A stretch of DNA of 12,624 bases, taken from assembly GCA_019308705.1 (NCBI GenBank), contig JAFDHW010000134.1, forward strand, positions 1 to 12,624, written 5' to 3'. This DNA is from Deltaproteobacteria bacterium. Its GTDB lineage: Bacteria > Desulfobacterota > Desulfobacteria > Desulfobacterales > Desulfatibacillaceae. Below the pieces are notes generated by a model, which was given only the letters and a program-made list of their open reading frames with translations, was not told where the DNA came from and searched no databases. Shown piece by piece: positions 6,994 to 12,624 of this stretch (positions are counted from its first letter, which is position 1; every line of letters begins with the position of its first letter). Both the position numbers and the translations under genes were made by a program.

Positions 6994-7755
6994 ATGCGCG
7001 CCAAACGTTTCATGGCTGCCCTGACCGTCCTGTCCCTTCTTCCGGCCCTGTGCGCCTGCGCCCAGAACAAAGCCGCCCTGCGCAAGGAGGCCGAAGCCAC
7101 CCGCGACCTTGCCGAAGCCTATATGGGGGAGGGAAAGTACCGCCTGGCCCTCCGCCAGCTCAAAAAAGCCGAAACCCTGAATCCCGAGGACAGCATCGTC
7201 CAGAACGACCTGGGCCTGGTGTACCTGGCCCTGGAAGATCCCCAGCAGGCCGTAGAGCACTTCGAGCGGGCCCTGGAGCTGAACCCGGAATACAACGCGG
7301 TGCTGAACAACCTGGGGGCGGCCTACCTGGCCATGCGCCAATGGGACAAGGCCGAGGAGGTGTTCACGCGCCTGAACCACGACCTCATGTACGCCTCCCC
7401 CCACCTTCCCCTGCACAACCTGGGGTACGTGCATTACCAGAAGGGAAACTACGCCAAGGCCATCGAGTACTACAAAAGGGCCCTGGAGTTCGCGCCAGAG
7501 TTCTCGCAGTCCTACCGGGGCATGGGCCGCGCCTACATGGCCATGAGGCAGTACCAGCAAGCCATCCGGGCCCTGGAAAAGGCCGTGGAACTGGCCCCCC
7601 AGTTCGCCGAGGCCTACCTGGACCTGGCCGAGGCCTACGGCGCGGCCGGCAGGCGGGGCGAAGCCCTGAAAGCCTTGAACACCGTCATCCGCATGCTCCC
7701 CCAAAGCGCCTTGGCCGACCGGGCCAGAACCCTGCGCATGGAAATGGGGTTATAG
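6994..7755 (+). CDS. TPR outer-membrane lipoprotein, type IV pilus stability factor (PilF/PilW-like)
   Basis: A 253-residue lipoprotein made almost wholly of tetratricopeptide repeats. In type IV pilus systems such proteins (PilF in Pseudomonas, PilW in Neisseria) help the secretin assemble in the outer membrane. The N-terminus MRAKRFMAALTVLSLL is a signal peptide ending in the lipobox LCAC, with C22 as the acylated residue. Ala at +2 is compatible with outer-membrane sorting. Six TPR-like units follow from about residue 30, with endings such as AETLNPE, ALELNPE, ALEFAPE and AVELAPQ. The ATG at 6994 is preceded by AAGGAGA at seven bases. The open frame extends upstream to 6892, but that would bury the signal peptide. 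Length and repeat number match PilF. The pilin genes downstream support the role, although TPR lipoproteins also serve other secretion systems. Confidence 0.85.
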   Translation: MRAKRFMAALTVLSLLPALCACAQNKAALRKEAEATRDLAEAYMGEGKYRLALRQLKKAETLNPEDSIVQNDLGLVYLALEDPQQAVEHFERALELNPEYNAVLNNLGAAYLAMRQWDKAEEVFTRLNHDLMYASPHLPLHNLGYVHYQKGNYAKAIEYYKRALEFAPEFSQSYRGMGRAYMAMRQYQQAIRALEKAVELAPQFAEAYLDLAEAYGAAGRRGEALKALNTVIRMLPQSALADRARTLRMEMGL

Positions 7756-7861
7756 GCTTTTTTGCTGGAAACTCGGCAATAGCAATAGAAGGGACTTCAC
7801 ACCCATCCTATGAAACCCTTCACACCACTTCCGGGCACTGCCGTCCGGCAAGCCCGCGAAC

Positions 7862-7886
7862 ACGCCGCCTCAGCGGCGTTTCCCCC
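7862..7886 (+). terminator. possible weak intrinsic terminator
   Basis: ACGCCGC (7862-7868) pairs exactly with GCGGCGT (7873-7879) around a CTCA loop, followed by TTCCCCC. The T-tract is short, so termination would be weak. It lies between the TPR gene and the fimT promoter candidate. Just before it is another small palindrome, TGCCGTCCGGCA (7839-7850). Confidence 0.4.
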
Positions 7887-7930
7887 TCCTTCGCCCTAGC
7901 GGCGCATCACAGGAACAACACGTTTCGCCC

Positions 7931-7959
7931 TTGATTTGATTTTTCCTTTCTGGTACAAA
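7931..7959 (+). promoter_or_regulatory. candidate sigma-70 promoter for the minor pilin genes
   Basis: TTGATT (7931-7936) and TACAAA (7954-7959) each match four of six consensus bases and are 17 bases apart. TGG just before the -10 gives the extended -10 TGn motif. The site is in a local AT-rich patch about 50 bases before the fimT start, so transcription would begin near 7966. No sigma-54 GG-N10-GC element was found here. Confidence 0.45.
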
Positions 7960-8006
7960 TATTCCAGCAGGGAAAGACCCTCCAAAAGGAGGACGGGAAA
8001 CGGGCC

Positions 8007-8459
8007 ATGAAACGTTGGAAGGGACAATCCGGGTTCACCGTGCTGGAACTCGTCATCACGATGCTCCTTTTTTCCATCGTATTGGGCATCGGGGTTCCGG
8101 GATTCCTCAAGCTGCGCCCCATGTACCAGTTGAACGGCGGCACCCGCTACGTGGTGGGCCGCATCATGCAGGCGCGCATGGATGCCATAAAGTACCGGTG
8201 CACCTCCCGTGTGGTGCTGTATGATCAAAAAATGTGGTACTGGGTGGACAAGGACAAGGACAATGCGTGGGACGCCGGTGAATACAAGGTGCTCAACCCG
8301 TTTTTCGAGAACGTGAGGACCAGTTCCGTCTATTACCGGGTCCAGTTCACCCCGTTGGGCTACCCGGACGCGTCATCCTCCACCTGGTTCCCCCTGTACA
8401 ATTCTTCGGGCAAAAAAAACGTGTACATTACCCTGGCGGGACGGGTGAGAGTCCTGTAA
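8007..8459 (+). CDS. fimT: minor pseudopilin, GspH/FimT family
   Basis: A 150-residue type IV pilin-like protein that would sit in the inner membrane and then in the pilus or its priming tip complex. The class III leader MKRWKGQSG ends at the glycine cut by prepilin peptidase. The mature N-terminus FTVLELVITMLLFSIVLGIG has Glu at +5 and forms the hydrophobic assembly helix. The region LNGGTRYVVGRIMQARMDAI is typical of GspH/FimT. Residues 81-92 (DKDKDNAWDAGE) match an EF-hand loop, with D, D, D, D and E at positions 1, 3, 5, 9 and 12, so calcium binding is plausible. GGAGG lies 14 bases before the ATG, rather far. It is first in a run of three close pilin genes; pilV follows after 17 bases. 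Confidence 0.88.
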   Translation: MKRWKGQSGFTVLELVITMLLFSIVLGIGVPGFLKLRPMYQLNGGTRYVVGRIMQARMDAIKYRCTSRVVLYDQKMWYWVDKDKDNAWDAGEYKVLNPFFENVRTSSVYYRVQFTPLGYPDASSSTWFPLYNSSGKKNVYITLAGRVRVL

Positions 8460-8476
8460 ATCACGGAAGAGCAACC

Positions 8477-8911
8477 ATGGGCAGTGGACATCCCAACACG
8501 CGGAAACCAGCGGGGGGCCAGGCAGGCTTCACCCTGCTGGAAGTTCTCCTCGCCATCTTTCTGCTCACTGTGGGGTTGTTGGGCATGGCGGCCCTTACCA
8601 CAGGCATCATACAGGCCAACAACCAGAGCAAGGACCTTTCCATAGCCGTCGCCCTGGCCCAGGAGGCCCTGGAGAAAAAGTCCGGGGAAATTCTCAACAC
8701 GCCAAAGAGCAAGTGCCCCACCACCGATCAAGAATTCGTGGAGACGTTTTCCGAATACCCCGGCCACAAGCGGGTGACCATCGTGGACTACGACAGTCCG
8801 GACACTGCCGCGGACAACATGTACCGCATCACGGTGCAGGTATTCTGGCGAAACGGTGAGCGCAGCGTCCAGATGGAAAACATCATCAAGAAACCGGCGG
8901 GAAAGGTGTGA
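8477..8911 (+). CDS. pilV: minor pseudopilin PilV (GspI-like)
   Basis: A 144-residue pilin-like protein. The leader is 17 residues and ends GGQAG; the mature protein begins FTLLEVLLAIFLLTVGLLGMA, with Glu at +5. The TVGLLGMA stretch is a recognisable PilV/GspI feature. Minor pilins of this type prime pilus assembly with FimT/GspH, PilW/GspJ and PilX/GspK partners. GGAAGAG precedes the ATG. The C-terminal half (RITVQVFWRNGERSVQME) is the expected pilin beta-sheet pattern. Its stop is eight bases before the pilW ATG, which implies co-transcription and probably coupled translation. Confidence 0.85.
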   Translation: MGSGHPNTRKPAGGQAGFTLLEVLLAIFLLTVGLLGMAALTTGIIQANNQSKDLSIAVALAQEALEKKSGEILNTPKSKCPTTDQEFVETFSEYPGHKRVTIVDYDSPDTAADNMYRITVQVFWRNGERSVQMENIIKKPAGKV

Positions 8912-8919
8912 GGCCCGGC

Positions 8920-9525
8920 ATGAACGGTATTTGCGCCAATCAAAAAGGGTTCTCCCTGGTGGAGGTTCTGGTGGCCATGACCCTGGGGCTTCTGGTCCTG
9001 GCGGGGGTTTCCCAGACCTTCGTGGTCCAGCAGCGCGTCTACGACGTTCAGGACGAGGTGAACGTGGCGATCCAGACGGGGCGCGCCATCATCGACTGCA
9101 TTGCCAACGACCTGATAATGGCCGGGTACCACCCCCAACGGGCGAGCGACTTTGACGATCCCCTCGTCTCCTCCCACACCGGTATCGTGTACATCAAATC
9201 GGATCTGAACGAAAACGGCGTGCTGGACGCGGATGACGAAAGGGTCGGCTATTATTTTTCGCCCAACAACAAAGTCATGCTTCGGTATACCATCCAAAAG
9301 GCGGGTTGGGATTACCTGGCCGACAACATAGAAAATTTTGAAGTCCGGCTCCTGGACAAGGACGGCAACGTTGCCGCCAGCAACGACGAAGTGCGGATCG
9401 CCGAGGTGAAGGTCGTCACCCGCACCCCGAATCCGGATCCCCGGTACAAGGCGAACGGCGGATATCGGACCTTCACCTTTGAAACAAAAGTCGCCCCGCC
9501 CAACGTGGGGCTGCCGGCGATCTGA
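8920..9525 (+). CDS. pilW: minor pseudopilin PilW (GspJ-like)
   Basis: A 201-residue pilin-like protein. The short leader MNGICANQKG is followed by FSLVEVLVAMTLGLLVLAGVS, with Glu at +5 and the assembly helix. The segment AIQTGRAIIDCIANDLIMAGY is the typical PilW continuation (paired helix, then MAGY). Residues 95-106 (DLNENGVLDADD) resemble an EF-hand loop. The ATG at 8920 has GAGG six bases upstream. A GTG at 8908 overlapping the pilV stop could add four residues but lacks such a site. PilW normally works with PilV, PilX and FimT as a minor-pilin complex in the inner membrane and pilus tip. A gap of 101 bp before the next gene leaves room for a separate promoter. Confidence 0.87.
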   Translation: MNGICANQKGFSLVEVLVAMTLGLLVLAGVSQTFVVQQRVYDVQDEVNVAIQTGRAIIDCIANDLIMAGYHPQRASDFDDPLVSSHTGIVYIKSDLNENGVLDADDERVGYYFSPNNKVMLRYTIQKAGWDYLADNIENFEVRLLDKDGNVAASNDEVRIAEVKVVTRTPNPDPRYKANGGYRTFTFETKVAPPNVGLPAI

Positions 9526-9549
9526 TTCTCGCCAGAACCATAATTGCAT

Positions 9550-9580
9550 AATTGGTTGTTAAAAACCTAATTGTCAAAAT
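9550..9580 (+). promoter_or_regulatory. AT-rich inverted repeat and possible promoter before pilX-like gene 1
   Basis: The arms AATTGGTT (9550-9557) and AACCTAATT (9564-9572) are inverted copies apart from one extra base. TTGGTT (9552-9557) and CAAAAT (9575-9580), 17 bases apart, could serve as -35 and -10, with three and four consensus matches. The patch stands out by low GC. It could be a promoter with an overlapping operator, but the match is weak. Confidence 0.3.
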
Positions 9581-9626
9581 AGAGCGATTTTTCCCGGGAA
9601 GCGCCGAGATTGGGAGGAGATGGAAA

Positions 9627-10964
9627 ATGAATATCCTGCGCCGGACTATGCACAATGAAGAAGGAGCGGTCCTTGTCGTGGCCCTCGTTCTTTTGACCAT
9701 CCTGTCCATGATCGGCAGCGGTGCCTACATGATAGCCACCACGGACCTGAAGATCGCGGGGGCCTACAAGCAGACCAAGAGCGCTTTCTACAACGCGCAA
9801 GCAGGGATCCAGTACGCCCTGGCCGCCGTGGAAAACGGCCTTCTGGCCGGGACCTTCGTGCTCCCGGAAACCGATGACGACAACACCTTCATCTCCCGGT
9901 TCAACGCGCTCATGCACGCCGCCGGCGCCCCTGATGGGTTCAACTTCACGGTGGAGCCGGTGGAGATGTATCTCCCCCCGAACATGAACACCAACTTTGA
10001 TCTGGGCCCGCGGTTCGTGATCCACAGCACGGGATACGGGCCGGGAGACGCCCAGGTCACCATCGAGGCCACGTGGCAGGAGCGCCAGGCTTTCTACATC
10101 GACTACGGGGCCTTCGGCAACCTCTTGCTGGATTTCAAGAGCTCCGGCGCCATCTACTCCTACGACTCGGCGCTGAACCCCAACCCCGCAGGGGGCCTTG
10201 CCGGCTCGGGCGGAGACTCCACGGGTGACGGCGACATCGGGTCCAACACCGCGATCCAGCTCTACAACCAAACGATCGTTGACGGGGACGTGGCCCTGGG
10301 CCAGGACAACGCGGGCAACGATGGACACCTCACCAACCGTGGCGCCATCATTACCGGCGCCGATGGCGTGGAACTGGGCGAGCAGGTTCCCGGAGATCCC
10401 CTTGGCATCATCGGCGGAGACCTGGAAAAGGATTTTTCCGATGCAGTCACCAACAACGACAATTCCAGCATCGTCATAATCAAATCCAATGTCACCGGCA
10501 GTTCCAAGACCTTCCATGGAACATCGCTGAATGTGAGCAACGGGGAGACGGCTGTCCTGACGGGTCCGGCGGATTACTATTTCACCAGCGTGACCCTGCG
10601 CCAGGGGGCCTCCCTGGAAGTCGACGCCTCGGCCGGTCCGGTGAACATCTACCTGTCCGGCCCCTTCGAAGCAAAAAACGGCTCCATGATCAACATCAAT
10701 GGTGAGCCCACGGATTTCTCCTTGTACTCCAACTCCACGGACTCGATAATCTTCAAGCATGGGTCCTCGCTCAAGGGGCTGGTGTACGCGCCCTTTGCCA
10801 GCGTGGAACTGAAGAACTCCGCTAGCGTGTACGGCGCAATATGGGCCCAGCAAATGGACATCAAGAACTCCGGCGAAATGTTCTTTGACATGCAGCTCAA
10901 GCGCAAATTCGAAAAGGACACCAACGAGGTGCTTTTGATCGACTGGAAGGAGCTTCGCAGCTGA
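9627..10964 (+). CDS. pilX: PilX-like pilus assembly protein 1 with large beta-rich C-terminus
   Basis: A 445-residue protein. The start GAVLVVALVLLTILSMIG after MNILRRTMHNEE fits the PilX N-terminal domain. The segment ATTDLKIAGAYKQTKSAFYNAQAGIQYALAAVENG is the conserved PilX helix region. A prepilin-type cut after the glycine is plausible, but Glu +5 is replaced by Val. After about residue 150 comes a Gly/Asn/Asp-rich part. Next is a beta-strand-rich segment (about 320-425) with short hydrophobic repeats such as VNIYLSG, SLKGLVYAPFASVELKN and SVYGAIWAQQMDIKN, suggesting a stacked beta or beta-helix fold. GGAGG lies nine bases before the ATG. A strong terminator follows the stop. It is paralogous to the gene at 11200. 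PilX partners PilY1 and other minor pilins at the pilus tip; no pilY1 is present here. Confidence 0.8.
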   Translation: MNILRRTMHNEEGAVLVVALVLLTILSMIGSGAYMIATTDLKIAGAYKQTKSAFYNAQAGIQYALAAVENGLLAGTFVLPETDDDNTFISRFNALMHAAGAPDGFNFTVEPVEMYLPPNMNTNFDLGPRFVIHSTGYGPGDAQVTIEATWQERQAFYIDYGAFGNLLLDFKSSGAIYSYDSALNPNPAGGLAGSGGDSTGDGDIGSNTAIQLYNQTIVDGDVALGQDNAGNDGHLTNRGAIITGADGVELGEQVPGDPLGIIGGDLEKDFSDAVTNNDNSSIVIIKSNVTGSSKTFHGTSLNVSNGETAVLTGPADYYFTSVTLRQGASLEVDASAGPVNIYLSGPFEAKNGSMININGEPTDFSLYSNSTDSIIFKHGSSLKGLVYAPFASVELKNSASVYGAIWAQQMDIKNSGEMFFDMQLKRKFEKDTNEVLLIDWKELRS

Positions 10965-10986
10965 TCACTTGAGCGCTCCCTGATAA

Positions 10987-11015
10987 AAGCCCGGCCGTCC
11001 GGCCGGGCTTTTTTT
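10987..11015 (+). terminator. strong intrinsic terminator after pilX-like gene 1
   Basis: AAGCCCGGCC (10987-10996) and GGCCGGGCTT (11001-11010) form a perfect 10-bp stem around the loop GTCC, followed by a continuous T-run to 11015. It lies 23 bases after the pilX-like stop and should separate this gene from the second pilX-like gene. Confidence 0.95.
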
Positions 11016-11199
11016 GTTGGATAAAGTGAAATCCTTCACACCACCTTTCCCCATTGCCACAAAACCGGCACAGCCTGCTGGCTTATTTGCGTAACCGCTT
11101 GAAATTATTCCATAGAAACCCTGCCGCCACGCATTATCTTTCCAGCAGAAACCATAGGGGTGCCGGCTCCACCGCCATGGCTTTTGAGAGGAATCCGCC

Positions 11200-12468
11200 A
11201 TGTACTCCCCTTGTCCTCGGGACCAGCGGGGTTTTGTTATGGTGGTGGCCTTGGTGCTCATCGCCATTTTGACGCTGCTTGGCACTTCCGGCTACCTGAT
11301 GTCAACCACGGACCTGCAGATTTCCGGCGCCTACAGGGACGCCAAGGCGGCGCTTTACAACGCAAACGCCGGCGTGCACTTCGCCCTGGGCGCCATGGAA
11401 AACGGGCTTGCAGAGGGCACCTTCACTTTGCCCGAAACAGCGGACGAGAAATCCTACCTTTCGTGTTTCAACGCCTATTTCTCGTCCTTGTCCCTTCCCG
11501 AGGGGTTCAGCTTCACCCTGGAGCCCAAGGATTGCGGGCCCATTCCGGGCGACAAGGACCTTTGGCCCTATTTCACCTTCGTCAGCCACGGCCGGGGACC
11601 GGCGGGAGCCAGGTGTTCGATCCTGGCGCGTTTCAAGCGCCGGAGGGATTTCGCCATCGACTTCGGCGCATTCGCCGACTACGTGCTGGACTTCAAGAAT
11701 TCCGGCTCGATGTATTCCTATGACAGCAGGGATGTCACCAACCCGACGGGCGAGGATTCCACGAGGGAAGGAGACATCTGCTCCAACGGCGAGATGTTCC
11801 TGTACAACTCCAGCCTCGTGGACGGGTCCACCAAGCTGGGCACGGATCTGGACGGGCTGGACGGCCATATCACCGAGTTCGGAACGCCCGGACCCGAGGT
11901 GTCCGGCATCAAGGGAGACAAGGTCGGCCGGGTGAACCCGGACCCCCTGGGAGCCCGGGACGGCTGGCTGGCCGACGAGTTCGTGGCCGTGAAAGCGCAC
12001 AACAACAACAAGGCCCTGGGACTCAGCAACAAGCTCAACCTGCGCCAAGGGGAAAGCCTGACGCTTACCGCCGGGAACTATTATTTCACGGACATCCGCC
12101 TGCACAACGGCTCAACCCTGGACATCGACACCAGCGGCGGGCCGGTCCAGATATACCTCTCCGGCAAGCTGGTGGCGGACAACGGGGCCGTCATCAACTT
12201 GAGCGGCGATCCCCCGGACTTCACCATCTATTCGGATTCGGACGACGACATCATCTTCAAGAACGGATCGGATTTAAGGGGACTGGTGTATGCCCCCTTT
12301 GCGAACCTGGAAATAAAAAATTCCGGGGACGTTTTCGGGTCCCTGTGGGGCTGCACCCTGGACGTGAAAAACCGCGGAGAATTGTATTTCGACACCCGGT
12401 TGAAGGACCGGTGGGTGGAGATCACCAATGAGATATGCCTGCTGGCCTGGAAGGAGCTTAGGGACTGA
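11200..12468 (+). CDS. PilX-like pilus assembly protein 2, paralogue of the preceding gene
   Basis: A 422-residue protein similar along its whole length to the product of 9627-10964. Shared segments include VVALVL, TTDL, AGAY/SGAY, YNA, TFxLPET, DFGAFAD/DYGAFGN, IYLSG, RGLVYAPFA and WKELR. The leader MYSPCPRDQRG is followed by FVMVVALVLIAILTLLG; position +5 is again Val, not Glu. It carries cysteines that the paralogue lacks (for example in SYLSCFNAY, EPKDCGP and GDICSN), which could form disulfides in the periplasm. AGAGGA precedes the ATG by seven bases. Its own promoter must lie in 11016-11199 unless the upstream terminator is read through; I see no convincing -35/-10 pair there. Downstream comes the 3' end of a group II intron on the opposite strand. 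A minor-pilin role is inferred from homology and context. Confidence 0.78.
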   Translation: MYSPCPRDQRGFVMVVALVLIAILTLLGTSGYLMSTTDLQISGAYRDAKAALYNANAGVHFALGAMENGLAEGTFTLPETADEKSYLSCFNAYFSSLSLPEGFSFTLEPKDCGPIPGDKDLWPYFTFVSHGRGPAGARCSILARFKRRRDFAIDFGAFADYVLDFKNSGSMYSYDSRDVTNPTGEDSTREGDICSNGEMFLYNSSLVDGSTKLGTDLDGLDGHITEFGTPGPEVSGIKGDKVGRVNPDPLGARDGWLADEFVAVKAHNNNKALGLSNKLNLRQGESLTLTAGNYYFTDIRLHNGSTLDIDTSGGPVQIYLSGKLVADNGAVINLSGDPPDFTIYSDSDDDIIFKNGSDLRGLVYAPFANLEIKNSGDVFGSLWGCTLDVKNRGELYFDTRLKDRWVEITNEICLLAWKELRD

Positions 12469-12476
12469 GAACGGCG

Positions 12477-12624
12477 ATCGAGTAGGGGGGCGGGTTGCCC
12501 CGCCCCCCTCTCACACCACCGTACGTACGGTTCCGTATACGGCGGTTCGTGTTGAATGTTGAAGTTGCCGGTGCTGATCAAGCAGCGCCACGAGTCCACA
12601 TGCATCAAAGTATTTCTCGGGCAG
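12477..12624 (-). mobile_element. 3' end of a group II intron (domains V and VI), cut by the window edge
   Basis: Read on the minus strand. Domain V would span about 12548-12515: the lower stem ACCGCCGTA pairs with TACGGTGGT (one G-U pair), a two-base CG bulge lies on the 3' side, and a short upper hairpin sits around GGAA. A CGC triad occupies the catalytic position. After a TGAGA linker, domain VI is a perfect stem GGGGGGCGGG / CCCGCCCCCC with a GCAA tetraloop (12485-12508). The 3' tail TACTCGAT puts an unpaired A seven bases from the presumed intron end at 12477, as expected for the branch-point A. From memory of such introns, the GGTGGTGTGAGAGG and CTACTCGAT segments are typical of their 3' ends. 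Any reverse transcriptase gene would lie beyond 12624. Bases 12549-12624 show no supported gene. Confidence 0.78.

Noticed and set aside
12485..12508. Perfect GC-rich hairpin after the second pilX-like gene as a terminator
   Set aside because: No T-run follows on either strand. The GCAA loop, tail and neighbouring domain V-like hairpin explain it better as group II intron domain VI.
1..12624. CRISPR array, rRNA or complete tRNA genes
   Set aside because: No regularly spaced short repeats, no rRNA segments and no complete cloverleaf were seen on either strand.

Overview
The window comes from a GC-rich Gram-negative bacterium. Signal-peptide, outer-membrane lipoprotein and type IV pilus genes show a double membrane. 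The zinc-ribbon threonine synthase, minor-pilin cluster and repeat style suggest a Desulfobacterota (former deltaproteobacterial) genome, but nothing seen here fixes the taxon. All genes except the first read rightward.

Left part (1-6637): a 114-bp repeat abuts a leftward 5-formyltetrahydrofolate cyclo-ligase gene (fau). Divergent from it is a tightly packed rightward unit: serS (seryl-tRNA synthetase), thrC (threonine synthase, 4-bp overlap with serS) and a gene for a very large exported protein that overlaps the end of thrC. That protein has a signal peptide, two LysM domains, an acidic Pro/Glu/Ala linker of about 420 residues, and a C-terminal region that reads as four diverged copies of one unrecognised module of about 80-90 residues. 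Its layout recalls FimV, a LysM protein of type IV pilus systems, without the FimV C-terminus. The serS leader contains a terminator-like hairpin between a possible promoter and the gene.

Middle (6634-6993): an AT-rich noncoding stretch ends in a second, nearly identical copy of the 114-bp repeat. The stretch is bounded by degenerate terminal inverted repeats next to TA dinucleotides, so it looks like a small non-autonomous mobile element (MITE-like) of about 235 bp.

Right part (6994-12468): type IV pilus accessory genes. A six-TPR outer-membrane lipoprotein of the PilF/PilW stability-factor type is followed by minor pseudopilins FimT/GspH, PilV and PilW, then two large PilX-like proteins that are clearly paralogous. 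A strong terminator separates the two PilX-like genes, so the second probably has its own transcription. FimT and PilW each carry an EF-hand-like acidic loop. Together these genes would help start, stabilise and decorate a pilus; no pilY1, major pilin or assembly motor lies in the window.

Right edge (12477-12624): the sequence folds, on the minus strand, into what look like domains V and VI of a group II intron, with the intron 3' end 8 bp past the last pilX-like gene. The rest of the intron is outside the window.
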